DNA from: Acidobacteriota bacterium
GTDB taxonomy: Bacteria > Acidobacteriota > Blastocatellia > Pyrinomonadales > Pyrinomonadaceae
DNA: 64,000 nt
Assembly (NCBI GenBank): GCA_003222895.1
Contig: QHXI01000058.1
Span: 1 to 64,000 of the forward strand
Direction of reading: 5' to 3'
Shown here: in pieces, positions 8,917 to 17,536 of the stretch
How the letters are laid out: the number at the start of each line of letters is the position of its first letter
How positions within the stretch are numbered: the first letter of the stretch is position 1
Position numbers and translations under genes: made by a program
The notes under the pieces: model-generated
Seen by the model: the letters and a program-made list of their open reading frames with translations, nothing else
Database searches by the model: none
Told to the model about the DNA's origin: nothing

Positions 8917-10029
8917 ATGTACATCGAATTTTACGGACTGAAAGAGTTGCCTTTCGCGCTGACCCCCGATCCGCGCTACATCTATTTCACGCCTTCGCAC
9001 ACTGAAGTGATGGCCAACCTTCACTACGGCATTGAAAGCGGCAAAGGCTTGATCGTCGTGACCGGCGAAGTCGGCACCGGCAAGACCACAATGCTGCGTT
9101 GGGTGATGCAGCGCCTCGATCGAACGGTCATGGTTGCTTACATCTTCAATCCTCGCCTGTCGGTGACAGACTTTTATCAACATCTGGCAACCCTCTTCGG
9201 CATTCAGAATTGGGAGACGAAGTCGGATCTGTTGATCGAGCTCGGCAAGGTGCTCGACTCGCGTCACAGCCGAGGTTTGCGGACCGTGCTGATCGTCGAT
9301 GAAGCGCATGGACTTTCGCCGACCGTTTTGGAAGAGATTCGACTGCTCTGCAATTACGAATCGGACACCGCAAAGCAATTGCAGATCGTGCTCACAGGTC
9401 AGCCCGAACTGCGCGAGATTCTCAATTATCCCGAGCTGCGCCAGCTCAAGCAGCGGGTCGCTCTGCGTTGTGAAATCAAGGCGCTGCCGAACGTCGAAGA
9501 GACCGCACAGTACATTCAGTCGCGTTTGAAAATCGCCGGCGCCGCGAACCCGGACATCTTTTCGCCGGGCGCGATCGATTACATCTTCCGCTGCACCGCG
9601 GGAATTCCGCGCGCCATCAACAATCTCTGCGACAACGCGTTATTGAACGGCTTCTCATCCAGCGCATCGATCATCAGTCGCGCAATGATTCAGGAGGTCG
9701 CCGAGACTTTCGACATCCTGCCGCGCATCGCGAAAGTCGAAGAACGCGAAGCACCGGCTCGAATCTTTCCGGCTGCCAGTCGCGCCGAACTCTGGTCGAT
9801 GGGCAACGGAGACAATGGAAACGGAAATGGCAACGGCAATGGAAGTGCTCACTCTTCTTACTCGAGTCACGAATCCGCAGCCGAAGAATTCTCTTTGATC
9901 TCATCCGAGAACGATTCCGACATCGTAGTCAACGAATACATTCGCAGCGAACCAGCGACGATTGAAGAGCTGGGCGCGGCGTTCAGTCGTTCCGGCCTCG
10001 GGAGGGGGAACAATGGGCAGAATCTATGA
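8917..10029 (+). CDS. XrtA-associated AAA ATPase (ExeA-like)
   Basis: This 370-residue P-loop ATPase opens with MYIEFYGLKELPFALTPDPR, shared by ExeA/GspA-like ATPases. It carries a Walker A (TGEVGTGKTT, K56) and a Walker B (LIVDEAHGL, D128-E129). The C-terminal region after residue 290 is low-complexity, with an Asn-Gly run encoded by a GGAAAC-like hexamer tract near 9805-9845. ATPases of this type are constant neighbours of XrtA exosortases and are probably energy or assembly factors. The 3' end overlaps the kinase gene start by 17 bases, indicating coupled expression. Confidence 0.87.
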   Translation: MYIEFYGLKELPFALTPDPRYIYFTPSHTEVMANLHYGIESGKGLIVVTGEVGTGKTTMLRWVMQRLDRTVMVAYIFNPRLSVTDFYQHLATLFGIQNWETKSDLLIELGKVLDSRHSRGLRTVLIVDEAHGLSPTVLEEIRLLCNYESDTAKQLQIVLTGQPELREILNYPELRQLKQRVALRCEIKALPNVEETAQYIQSRLKIAGAANPDIFSPGAIDYIFRCTAGIPRAINNLCDNALLNGFSSSASIISRAMIQEVAETFDILPRIAKVEEREAPARIFPAASRAELWSMGNGDNGNGNGNGNGSAHSSYSSHESAAEEFSLISSENDSDIVVNEYIRSEPATIEELGAAFSRSGLGRGNNGQNL

Positions 10030-11122
10030 TGCGTTGAAGCGCGCGGAATCAAACCAGCGTGACTTCACCTCAACCAACAAATCTTCAGTCAGCCGCAACG
10101 GCAATCCGGATAACGTGTCTTACTTTGTTCAGAAGAATGGACACGAGCACCCCTGGGAGAAAGCTCCTTTCACCGGAATGCCGTCGGCGTTCAGTTCAGC
10201 GTCCACTGCGCACACGGCGGAGGCTACCGGCGGGCCGGCACTCCCCGGCGGACCAGCCTTCCGTGATGCTGGGGCAACCTTGGGCGCTGTTGGATCGGCG
10301 CGCGCCGCTGAGTTCTCTTCGCGAGAAATCTCGGCCGCGCGCGTCGAGCCGCATCTGGTCGCGGTCACTTCTCCACATTCGCCAGAGTGCGAACAGTTTC
10401 GCGCGTTGCGCACACGGTTGCTACAGGCGGGTGAGCGTCAAGGCAAACGCGCGTTCGTGATTACCAGTGCGGGAATGGGCGAAGGCAAGACATTAACAGC
10501 TCTGAACCTTGCCTGGCTGCTGGCTCAAACAGACGGCGTGTCTGCGTTAGTCATCGATGCGGACCTGCGACAGCCATGTGCGGCTGAATATCTCGGCATT
10601 GAAACAGAAGTTGGTTTGTCGGAGGTGCTGACGGGTGAAACAAAGCTTACCGAAGCGATCGTGAAACTTAAACCATCAGGATTGCATCTGCTGCCCGGTG
10701 GCGCCGCGCGTGAAGACGTAGCGGAATTGCTTTCAGGTCCGCGCTTTGGTCGCTTGTTGGAAGAAGCTCGCAGGCTTTTCGACTACATCATCATCGACGC
10801 GCCGCCGCTGGGAGTCTTTACTGATGCGAATCTCTTGATGAATCGCGCGGACGCCGCGCTTTTGGTAGTGAGAGCTTCGGCTACACGATATTCCGTCGTC
10901 GATCGTTTGCTTGAGCAACTGCCGCGCGAGCGAATACTCGGTGTCGTGCTGAATCGTGCCGAAGCAAAACCGGAAGACACGGCTTACTACTATCAGCCGC
11001 GGCATGTGAGATCGGTCGCGGTCCCCGACGCTCCATCAAAGGTGAAGGCGTCAGAAGAAAGATACGAAAGCACGCCTGGCGAACCAGAGATGATCTATAT
11101 CGAGGAGGAAGGCGTGTCTTAG
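10013..11122 (+). CDS. Tyrosine autokinase (BY-kinase / CpsD-like), XrtA-associated
   Basis: This 369-residue cytoplasmic kinase probably regulates the chain-length protein by cyclic autophosphorylation. The ATPase core has Walker A (SAGMGEGKT, K159), Walker A-prime (VIDADLRQP, D182) and Walker B (YIIIDAPPLG). The conserved MGRIYDALKRAE N-terminus is typical of XrtA-locus kinases and fixes the start at ATG 10013, preceded by GGAGGGGG; the upstream in-frame start is rejected. Tyrosines occur in the tail (AYYYQP, and EMIYIEEE at the end) where the autophosphorylation cluster would be, although the cluster is sparse. Confidence 0.88.
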   Translation: MGRIYDALKRAESNQRDFTSTNKSSVSRNGNPDNVSYFVQKNGHEHPWEKAPFTGMPSAFSSASTAHTAEATGGPALPGGPAFRDAGATLGAVGSARAAEFSSREISAARVEPHLVAVTSPHSPECEQFRALRTRLLQAGERQGKRAFVITSAGMGEGKTLTALNLAWLLAQTDGVSALVIDADLRQPCAAEYLGIETEVGLSEVLTGETKLTEAIVKLKPSGLHLLPGGAAREDVAELLSGPRFGRLLEEARRLFDYIIIDAPPLGVFTDANLLMNRADAALLVVRASATRYSVVDRLLEQLPRERILGVVLNRAEAKPEDTAYYYQPRHVRSVAVPDAPSKVKASEERYESTPGEPEMIYIEEEGVS

Positions 11123-11129
11123 GAAACTA

Positions 11130-11241
11130 ACTCTCTCGTTGGGAGAGGGTCGGGGTGAGGGTTTAGGCGGACAAGAAAAATGAATTATTCGTTTCGTTCG
11201 TACTAGACCCTCACCCTAGTCCTCTCCCAAAAGGAGAGGGA
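11130..11241. repeat. Long palindromic repeat family G, second copy
   Basis: The left arm CTCTCGTTGGGAGAGGGT with GGGTGAGGG is matched by a right arm CCCTCACCC with CCTCTCCCAAAAGGAGAGGG, around an AT-rich centre. It occupies the gap between the autokinase and sugar-transferase genes and is clearly related to 4421-4542. Confidence 0.8.
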
Positions 11242-11253
11242 ACAAGGCAATCA

Positions 11254-12639
11254 ATGAAAGCATCCAGATTCAACGCGCGAATGATCTTGCTGCTGCTGGT
11301 TGAAGCAATGCTGCTTTTCGGCGGCCTGATCGTCGCCGTGTATCTGCGTCTGGGTGCAGTCGAGGCCGAGGATGCTCTGATTCTTCGCAATGGATTCTAC
11401 AAAGCGGCGCTGGCGACGGTCTTCTGTCTCGCATCGTTTTATCTTTTCGATCTTTACGACTTCGTGGTGATTCACGATCGGCGTGAACTCGTTTTGCGAC
11501 TTTTCCAGGCGCTGGGGCTCGCGTGGGTTGCGTTGGCGCTGCTGTTCTATGCCGTGCCGCAAGTCATGATTGGCCGCGGCGTGTCGCTGATATCGGTGCC
11601 GGGCGCGCTGCTGCTGATGGTGGGGTGGCGGCTGGCGATTCACTGGGTGCTGGGCCACCCGGACCTCGGCGAACGAATTCTGATCGTCGGCTCTGGGCCG
11701 TTCGCGGTCGAAGTCGCGCGCGAAACACTTAGCCGTCCCGATGCCGGCTTCCGCGTCGTCGGGTTCGTCGATAACGATCCGGCGTTGGTTGGCAAGAGTC
11801 TCATCAATCCGAAAGTCATCGGGCTGACTTCCGAACTGCGATCTTTGGTCAAGAAAGAAAACATCGACCGTCTGGTAGTCGCCATCAGCGATCGGCGTGG
11901 ACAGTTTCCGACTCAAGAACTGCTGCGCTTGAGTTTATCCGGCGATGTTTCGATTGAAGAGAGTGCATCGTTTTATGAAAGGTTAACGGGTCGCGTCTTG
12001 CTCGACATGATTCGGCCCAGCTGGCTGATCTTTTCCAGCCGCGGACGTCGCGTGCGCACGAATGAAGTGATCCGCATCGTGATTCACCGTGCGGTAGCCT
12101 TAATCGGCGCGATTCTCTCGCTGCCAATCGCTACGATCACGGCGATTCTGATCAAGATCGATTCGCGCGGACCGGTGCTCTACAAACAGGAGCGTGTCGG
12201 CAAGAACGGCCGCACCTTCACGCTGATGAAGTTTCGTTCGATGCGAACAGACGCCGAAAAGAACGGTCCCGTCTGGGCCAGCAACGGCGACGATCGCATG
12301 ACGCGGGTGGGACGAGTCATTCGCAAGATTCGCGTCGACGAGATTCCGCAGTTCTGGAACATCCTGCGCGGCGACATGAATTTCGTTGGGCCACGGCCAG
12401 AGCGGCCGCACTTTGTCTCGCAACTCGCCCAGGAAATTGAATACTACGAACAGCGACATTTGATCGCGCCGGGCCTGACAGGCTGGGCGCAAATCAAATA
12501 TGCGTACGGCGCATCGATCGACGATGCAAAGAAGAAACTCGAATATGATCTGTACTACATCAAGAACCAAAGTCTGGCGCTCGACGCCACGATCATGTTC
12601 GAAACGATCAAGACGATTCTGTTTGGAAAGGGAACGTAG
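11254..12639 (+). CDS. Undecaprenyl-phosphate sugar phosphotransferase (priming glycosyltransferase)
   Basis: This 461-residue membrane enzyme starts repeat-unit synthesis by moving a sugar-1-phosphate from a UDP-sugar to undecaprenyl phosphate. The N-terminal half has four hydrophobic helices and a CoA-binding-like Rossmann stretch (ERILIVGSGPFAVEVA). The C-terminal catalytic domain, residues 270-460, has KFRSMRTDAEK, the DE pair in VDEIPQFWNILRGDM, FVGPRPERP and APGLTGWAQI. The length and the split domain order match the family found in XrtA loci. The sugar is probably a hexose, but this is not determinable here. Confidence 0.92.
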   Translation: MKASRFNARMILLLLVEAMLLFGGLIVAVYLRLGAVEAEDALILRNGFYKAALATVFCLASFYLFDLYDFVVIHDRRELVLRLFQALGLAWVALALLFYAVPQVMIGRGVSLISVPGALLLMVGWRLAIHWVLGHPDLGERILIVGSGPFAVEVARETLSRPDAGFRVVGFVDNDPALVGKSLINPKVIGLTSELRSLVKKENIDRLVVAISDRRGQFPTQELLRLSLSGDVSIEESASFYERLTGRVLLDMIRPSWLIFSSRGRRVRTNEVIRIVIHRAVALIGAILSLPIATITAILIKIDSRGPVLYKQERVGKNGRTFTLMKFRSMRTDAEKNGPVWASNGDDRMTRVGRVIRKIRVDEIPQFWNILRGDMNFVGPRPERPHFVSQLAQEIEYYEQRHLIAPGLTGWAQIKYAYGASIDDAKKKLEYDLYYIKNQSLALDATIMFETIKTILFGKGT

Positions 12640-12657
12640 ATTTGCGGAGGTTACATC

Positions 12658-13518
12658 ATGAAGAAGCTTCTAACTCAAACTCTTGTGCTGGCGATTGCGT
12701 TGGGAATTAGCATCAGCACCTTCGCGCAATCGACCAACAACGGGACGCGCCAGCGGCGCACTGCCGCTGACGGCACCCAACAGGACGCGGACAACACCGT
12801 CGCCGCTGCTGACAAAACAACCGATGCGAATGCCGGCAAGGGCAAAGACAACAAGACGGCCGAGGTCACCGCTGACGGCAAGACCAATCGCGTCGATGAT
12901 TCTTCGGAAGAAGCAGCGATCGTTCCGTACTACAACAACTTCTTCATGAATTATCGCCTTGGTCCGGAAGATGTGATTTCGGTCAACGTCTTCAATCAGG
13001 ATCGCTACTCGAAGCAAGGCGTGAAGATTCCGCCCAGCGGCCGAATTTATTTGGCGCTGATTCCTGACGGCATCTTCGTGAACGGCAAGACGCCGGATCA
13101 AGTCGCAGAGCTCGTCAAAAAGCGCTACGACGAATTCATCATCACTCCGCAAGTCTCGGTCTCGCTCGATCAAGCCGGCTCTTATCGCTACAGTGTTGTC
13201 GGCGACGTCGCGCAACCAGGCATTCGGCTGATGACGCGTCGGCTGTCAGTCAGCGAGGCCGTCGCCGAAGCCGGTGGCGTTCTGCAAACCGGCAATCGCA
13301 GGAGGATCGTCGTGCTGCGCAGACAACAAGACGGTACGTTGAAACCGATCCCGGTAAATCTTTCGGCGATCTACAAAGGTCAATCGCCTGATTCGGTTTA
13401 TCTGGTTCCCGGCGATCAAGTGATCGTGCCCGGTAACAAACTGAAGAAGCTGCAGACGATTATGAGCTTCACCCAAGTGCTTACCTTCGCGAATCTGTTT
13501 AGAGGCGGAATTTTTTAA
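12658..13518 (+). CDS. Polysaccharide export outer-membrane protein (Wza-like)
   Basis: This 286-residue secreted protein has a signal peptide (LLTQTLVLAIALGISISTFAQ), a low-complexity charged linker, then a Poly_export domain (YRLGPEDVISVNVFNQDRYS) and an SLBB domain (YSVVGDVAQPGIRLM). It would form the outer-membrane exit channel for the polymer. Unlike classical Wza it has no lipobox cysteine. It follows the sugar transferase after 18 bases with GGAGG before the ATG, and is the last gene of the first polysaccharide block. Confidence 0.9.
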   Translation: MKKLLTQTLVLAIALGISISTFAQSTNNGTRQRRTAADGTQQDADNTVAAADKTTDANAGKGKDNKTAEVTADGKTNRVDDSSEEAAIVPYYNNFFMNYRLGPEDVISVNVFNQDRYSKQGVKIPPSGRIYLALIPDGIFVNGKTPDQVAELVKKRYDEFIITPQVSVSLDQAGSYRYSVVGDVAQPGIRLMTRRLSVSEAVAEAGGVLQTGNRRRIVVLRRQQDGTLKPIPVNLSAIYKGQSPDSVYLVPGDQVIVPGNKLKKLQTIMSFTQVLTFANLFRGGIF

Positions 13519-13543
13519 AGCAGGGTTCGCAATTGGACGTTGA

Positions 13544-13692
13544 GTGCCGTTAGGCACGAAATATTTATAGATTCACGCATCGTTAGATTCTCTATTAGCC
13601 CATTTATGGGCGGCAGAAATTATTTCGCTCCTAAAGGAGCTTGGGCGAGATTTCAATGCTTTGGACTATAAACATTTCGCCGCTACGCGGCG
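13544..13692. repeat. MITE-like repeat family B, first copy
   Basis: The element starts with the hairpin GTGCCGTTAGGCAC followed by GAAATATTTATAG, and ends with CTATAAACATTTCG followed by CCGCTACGCGG. Internal hairpins are GCCCATTTATGGGC and GCTCCTAAAGGAGC. The ends are inverted versions of each other. Related copies lie at 17481-17556 and 22184-22325. The right end overlaps the N-terminus of the next reading frame. Confidence 0.85.
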
Positions 13693-14729
13693 GGTCAGGA
13701 TCAAAGATCTTGTGCGCCTGCGGTGCTCGTCAGTTTCTGCTTTCTGCTTTCTGCCTTCTGCTTTGCGCCTTCTGCTTTCAGCCTTCCGCCTCCGCCACCA
13801 CCTGGACTCGTCAACCATCAGGCACGATGGCCTGGCTCCGCTCAGTTTATTTTCTCGATCAAAATCGCGGCTGGGTTGCGGGCAGCAACGGCACTCTCTT
13901 GCAAACGACGGACGGCGGCGCAACCTGGAAGAAACTGCTGCCGCTGACACGCGACACACTGCAAGACGTTTACTTCGCGAATGAAAGAGTTGGCTGGCTG
14001 GTCGTCGAACGCGATCTGCTAAAGCTAAAAACGAATGATGAACCGCGATCCTATCTGTTGAAGACGGAAGACGGCGGTTTCAGTTGGCGACGCGTTTTTT
14101 TGAGGACGCCTGATGCTAACGTTCGCCTGGTACGCGCGATTTTTGCTGACAGCCAGCGCGGCTGGGTGTTTGGCGAGACTGGAATCGTCTTTGCGACACG
14201 CGATGGTGGCGAACATTGGGAGCGACAAGCTTCGCCAACCAAACATCTGCTGCTGGGCGGCGCATTCGTCGATTACGCGCACGTGTGGCTGGTGGGCGCG
14301 GGAGCAACAATCGTAAATACGAACGACGGCGGATTGACCTGGCAAAATGGAATCGTTCGCGATGACGCTAACGCTCGATTCAACTCGGCGAGCTTCGTCG
14401 GAAACAGCCTGGGATGGGCCGTCGGCGCCGCCGGAAGAATATTCACAACGATCGACGGCGGGCGAACCTGGTCACCGCAAAAATCCAATATCGATTCTGA
14501 TTTGCTCGACGTGAAATTCATTGATGCGAACGAAGGTTGGGTGGCCGGCAACGAAGGCTTGCTGCTTCATACCAACGATGGCGGCGCGCATTGGGCCGTT
14601 CAAACAAATGCAAGTTCACACGCGCTGCAACGCCTCTGCTTCGTAGATCGCGATCATGGTTGGGCCGTTGGTTTCGGCGGAACGATTTTGAAGTATGGCG
14701 TTGCCGAAGCACCAAGATTGAAGAGCTAA
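13656..14729 (+). CDS. YCF48/BNR-like beta-propeller exported protein
   Basis: This protein of about 357 residues consists of YCF48-like blades built around the motif GWAVG..G.I..T.DGG.TW, repeated six or seven times (for example GWVAGSNGTLLQTTDGGATW, and GWAVGFGGTILKYG at the end). YCF48 is a photosystem assembly factor in phototrophs; in other bacteria such propellers are exported proteins of unknown role. The N-terminus is unusual: ATG 13656 lies inside repeat B, and the hydrophobic export-like segment (LLSAFCLLLCAFCF) is encoded by a degenerate heptamer tract. TTG 13710 is an alternative start. It is separated from the export gene by the repeat. Confidence 0.75.
   Translation: MLWTINISPLRGGSGSKILCACGARQFLLSAFCLLLCAFCFQPSASATTWTRQPSGTMAWLRSVYFLDQNRGWVAGSNGTLLQTTDGGATWKKLLPLTRDTLQDVYFANERVGWLVVERDLLKLKTNDEPRSYLLKTEDGGFSWRRVFLRTPDANVRLVRAIFADSQRGWVFGETGIVFATRDGGEHWERQASPTKHLLLGGAFVDYAHVWLVGAGATIVNTNDGGLTWQNGIVRDDANARFNSASFVGNSLGWAVGAAGRIFTTIDGGRTWSPQKSNIDSDLLDVKFIDANEGWVAGNEGLLLHTNDGGAHWAVQTNASSHALQRLCFVDRDHGWAVGFGGTILKYGVAEAPRLKS
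13734..13791. repeat. Degenerate heptamer tract encoding the hydrophobic N-terminal segment
   Basis: Period-7 units TTTCTGC, TTTCTGC, CTTCTGC, TTTGCGC, CTTCTGC, TTTCAGC, CTTCCGC run consecutively inside the YCF48-like reading frame. Similar 7-bp-period tracts with other unit sequences occur about ten times in the window. Confidence 0.85.
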
Positions 14730-14772
14730 GTCCGCAAAGCGGACGAAAGGTAATAGCCCAATCGTGCGGAGG
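14730..14772. repeat. Palindromic repeat family A copy
   Basis: GTCCGCAAAGCGGAC at 14730-14744 is followed by GGTAATAGCCCAATCG, matching the spacing and text of the copy at 18170. It begins directly at the stop codon of the YCF48-like gene. The rest of the gap to 14943 shows no gene. Confidence 0.7.
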
Positions 14773-14943
14773 AACGGCGCTGCCCGCTGCGGTCTGGGCT
14801 AGTAGCGTCTGGGTAAATCGCGGCGGAAAGTGGCAGGCGGCACTTCACCAGGAAACGACGGCGAAATAGTGAGAGAAGCCTGACCGCTAACGAGGGCAAG
14901 CTACGCTTTCGCTGTCACTAGAAAGGCAGTGCGAAACTTTAAA

Positions 14944-14975
14944 GGGCGGATCGATCGATCCGCCCTCATCTTTTT
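14944..14975. terminator. Hairpin terminator between convergent genes
   Basis: The perfect stem GGGCGGATCGATCGATCCGCCC is followed on the + strand by TCATCTTTTT. It lies between the end of the + strand propeller region and the end of the - strand small exported protein, and could serve both. Confidence 0.7.
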
Positions 14976-14984
14976 CAGCACTGG

Positions 14985-15365
14985 CTAATTCGTCGCGGCG
15001 GTAACTTCACTCAGCTTCGTCACCGCAATCGTGTCGCCGGTGACCGTTCCTTCCACGGAGACACGCACACCCTTTTCAGTAGCCGTGCCTTCAAGCAGGT
15101 CGGCCGCCAGCTTGTTACCGGCTTCATCGAGCTTGTAGAGCTTCCCACCGGAATACAGCGCATAGCCGCTCGCTTTGCACGTCGGCATCAGCGCGCAACT
15201 CGTGGTGTGATTCGCAACGCGATCGCCAAAATCCTTATCGTTGACATGATGACTTGCGCAAGCGTTGTCGATCAGGTTGCCCGTGACCGTGACTGATTTG
15301 CCTTGCGCGTAAAGCATCGCGGCGAATGCAAGCGATAAAGTAATTGCTAAGATTTTTCGATTCAT
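14985..15365 (-). CDS. Small exported protein of unknown function
   Basis: This 126-residue protein has a clear signal peptide (ILAITLSLAFAAMLYAQ) and a compact domain with four cysteines in the pattern NACASHH, SCALMPTCKASG. The second half (VSVEGTVTGDTIAVTKLSEV) reads like an OB-fold-type beta barrel. The cysteines could form disulfides or bind metal; His-His neighbours the first one. I do not recognise a named family. The gene is alone, divergent from repeat-rich DNA and followed by a shared terminator. Confidence 0.8.
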   Translation of the reverse strand: MNRKILAITLSLAFAAMLYAQGKSVTVTGNLIDNACASHHVNDKDFGDRVANHTTSCALMPTCKASGYALYSGGKLYKLDEAGNKLAADLLEGTATEKGVRVSVEGTVTGDTIAVTKLSEVTAATN

Positions 15366-15431
15366 TTGCGATCGGTCTCCTCTGTGAGTGAAAGCATCAT
15401 ACGCCGATTATTCCATCCGCGCAGGGTGCGC

Positions 15432-15545
15432 GTCAGTACTCGGAGCGGTAGCGACGGGATCATACACTCAACCAGCGTCATTGATCCGGTCGCTACCGCT
15501 CCCGGTTCTGACACTGCCTTCTGCTTCCTGCCTACTGCCTTCCGA
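15432..15545. repeat. Palindromic repeat family C plus heptamer tract, overlapping the lysS 3' end
   Basis: Arms GTCAGTACTCGGAGCGGTAG (left) and CTACCGCTCCCGGTTCTGAC (right) face each other across 15432-15514. A heptamer tract (CTGCCTT, CTGCTTC, CTGCCTA, CTGCCTT) follows at 15514-15545. The lysS stop codon lies in the loop, so the last residues of LysRS are encoded by the repeat. Confidence 0.85.
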
Positions 15546-17129
15546 TCTTTCCGGGCGCATGTGCGGAAACAGGATCACGTCGCGAATCGAATGCTTGTTC
15601 GCTAACAGCATGACTAGACGATCGATGCCGACGCCGATTCCCGCCGCCGGAGGCATCCCATAAGAAAGCGCCCGAATGTAATCCTCATCCATCACCATCG
15701 CTTCTTCGTCACCACGTTCGCGCTGAACCATTTGATCCTTGAACCGCTGATACTGCTCTTCCGGATCGTTCAGTTCGGAAAAGCCATTGGCTGATTCCAA
15801 CCCGCCCACGAAGTATTCGAAACGCTCGGCGACGGAAGGATCTGATGGGGAAGCTTTCGAGAGTGGTGAAATCGCTTTCGGAAAATCGGTAATGAAGGTC
15901 GGTTGAATCAAGTGCGGTTCAGCGAATTGTTCAAACAGCTCGATGATTCGGACGGGTTCTTCATTGGGATTGACTTCGCTTCCGCGATACCTGGCAATCG
16001 CTTCCTTCATCGTTATCCGCTGAAATGGTTGCGAGAAATCAATCTCGTGCTCGCCGTAACGAATCGTTACTCCACCAGTCGCAACCTCCACGACCGATCG
16101 CATCATCTCTTCGTGCAGATCCATCATGTCGTTCACGTCCGCGTACGCCCAATAGAATTCAAGCATCGTGAATTCAGGATTGTGTTTCGTCGAGATGCCT
16201 TCGTTCCGAAAGTTGCGGTTCAGCTCGTAAACCTTTTCGAAGCCGCCAACAGTCAGACGCTTCAAGTAAAGTTCCGGCGCGATGCGCGCGAAAAGATCGA
16301 TGTCGAGCGCGTTGTGATGCGTCTTGAACGGACGCGCGGCGGCGCCGGTGGCGAGCGGCGTAAGCATCGGCGTCTCGACTTCGATGTAGCCCTGCTCGTC
16401 GAGAAAACGTCGAATCTCTTTAATCACACGCGCGCGAAGCTCAAACGCCTGGCGCGAGTTCAATTCCTTTCGCTCCGGCTCCTGGCTCCCGACTCCTGGC
16501 TCCAGTTTTAGACTTCCGGCGATTAGATCCGCGTAACGCTGACGCTGGCGAATCTCAGGATCGTTGATGCCGTGCATCTTATCCGGCATGGGCAAGAGTG
16601 CTTTTGCGAGGAACTGCAACTTCTCAACGTGCACTGAAAGCTCGCCGGTCTTGGTCACGAAGAGAAAACCTTCGACGCCAATAAAGTCGCCATGATCAAG
16701 CAAGCTAAAAAGTTCCCACCCATTGACTTCGCCGCCGCCCGCATCGTTGCGCACGCCGACGACGTCCTGCCGGCGCACGTAAATCTGCAAGCGCGACCCG
16801 CCGTCGGACAGATGAACGAACGCGGCTTTGCCCATCACCCGCGGCGGCGCGGCGATGCGTCCCGCCAGGCGCACGCGAATTTTGTTCAATTCAGAATTCG
16901 CTAGATCGAGTTCATCTGCAGATGGTTTTTCACCCTCTGCGACTCGCGGCGCAAACTTTTTGAACGCGGCCACAATGGAAGTAATCGTATCTTCGCCGGC
17001 CGGCGTATCGCTCACGTTGCTGCGCTCGAATTTGTTTGGATAGACGTTGCCGACAAGCCCGCGCAGCGCTTCGAGGTGGTCGCGCCGCGCCTCTGTCTGA
17101 TCGTTCTGTTCAATGAAAGGTACGGTCAT
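15468..17129 (-). CDS. lysS: Lysyl-tRNA synthetase, class II
   Basis: This 553-residue enzyme charges tRNA-Lys. An OB-fold anticodon-binding domain (residues about 70-190) precedes the class II catalytic core, with motif 1 in [17 protein letters not shown], motif 2 in [20 protein letters not shown] and motif 3 in GIGIDRL-type sequence ([19 protein letters not shown]). It is longer than the usual 490-510 residues for two visible reasons: a heptamer-encoded insert of about 12 residues around 209-220 ([11 protein letters not shown]) before motif 1, and a C-terminal tail after LFPHMRPE encoded by heptamer and family C repeats. Both keep the frame. Confidence 0.96.
   Translation of the reverse strand: MTVPFIEQNDQTEARRDHLEALRGLVGNVYPNKFERSNVSDTPAGEDTITSIVAAFKKFAPRVAEGEKPSADELDLANSELNKIRVRLAGRIAAPPRVMGKAAFVHLSDGGSRLQIYVRRQDVVGVRNDAGGGEVNGWELFSLLDHGDFIGVEGFLFVTKTGELSVHVEKLQFLAKALLPMPDKMHGINDPEIRQRQRYADLIAGSLKLEPGVGSQEPERKELNSRQAFELRARVIKEIRRFLDEQGYIEVETPMLTPLATGAAARPFKTHHNALDIDLFARIAPELYLKRLTVGGFEKVYELNRNFRNEGISTKHNPEFTMLEFYWAYADVNDMMDLHEEMMRSVVEVATGGVTIRYGEHEIDFSQPFQRITMKEAIARYRGSEVNPNEEPVRIIELFEQFAEPHLIQPTFITDFPKAISPLSKASPSDPSVAERFEYFVGGLESANGFSELNDPEEQYQRFKDQMVQRERGDEEAMVMDEDYIRALSYGMPPAAGIGVGIDRLVMLLANKHSIRDVILFPHMRPERSEGSRQEAEGSVRTGSGSDRINDAG
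16472..16503. repeat. Heptamer tract inside lysS
   Basis: Units GGCTCCT, GGCTCCC, GACTCCT, GGCTCC run with a 7-base period within the reading frame. The encoded segment has no counterpart in the usual LysRS sequence between RYADLI and the helix leading to motif 1. Confidence 0.75.
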
Positions 17130-17140
17130 GAATCCGTGAA

Positions 17141-17170
17141 TAGTAAATGGTAAACGGTAAATCGTAAATC
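17141..17170. repeat. Heptamer tract upstream of lysS
   Basis: Units GTAAATG, GTAAACG, GTAAATC, GTAAATC lie just upstream of the lysS start, where its leader or promoter would be. Confidence 0.75.
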
Positions 17171-17219
17171 CACGAGCGCTGACATTTGCTCGTCAGGCTC
17201 ATTTTGATAACATCATCAC

Positions 17220-17450
17220 ATGTCAGCGGCACTCGAAGAAATCACTGAACAAGCCCTGAGGCTTCCTCGGCAACAACGGTTAGCGTTGGCCAACCGACTG
17301 TTGAGCGATGATCAAGATGGGGATCCGGCAATCGAAGCGGTGTGGGAAGAAGAGATAGTCGCGAGGATTCAGGCAATCGATAACGGCAGCGCTATCGGAG
17401 TTCCGTATGAAGAGGTGCTCGGCGCTGCGCGAGATCGTCGTGCGAAATGA
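17220..17450 (+). CDS. Addiction-module antitoxin-like protein
   Basis: This 76-residue protein begins with a helical segment (LEEITEQALRLPRQQRLALA) and has the acidic tail pattern (AIEAVWEEEIVARIQAIDNG, then GVPYEEVL) of the putative addiction-module component family, whose members normally precede a RelE/ParE toxin gene. Its stop overlaps an ATG (ATGA) as expected for such a pair. The expected toxin is missing: only about ten plausible codons follow before a family B repeat. It may be an orphan antitoxin or a decayed module. Confidence 0.75.
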   Translation: MSAALEEITEQALRLPRQQRLALANRLLSDDQDGDPAIEAVWEEEIVARIQAIDNGSAIGVPYEEVLGAARDRRAK

Positions 17451-17536
17451 AGACTACCTTTCTAGCACTCCTCCAAAACAGTGCCGTTAGGCACGAAATA
17501 TTTATAATAATGTATAGGTGTACGCTGGTGCTATAA
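17447..17536 (+). pseudogene. Possible RelE/ParE toxin remnant cut by repeat B
   Basis: The ATG overlaps the antitoxin stop. The first residues MKTTFLALLQ resemble the N-terminus of ParE/RelE toxins that pair with this antitoxin family. The frame then enters repeat B at 17481 and stops after 29 codons. No remaining toxin sequence was seen on the far side of the repeat. Confidence 0.35.

Noticed and set aside
9805-9845. Asn-Gly microsatellite in the AAA ATPase as a possible repeat element
   Set aside because: It is a simple hexamer-like codon repeat in a low-complexity linker, not related to the palindromic families.
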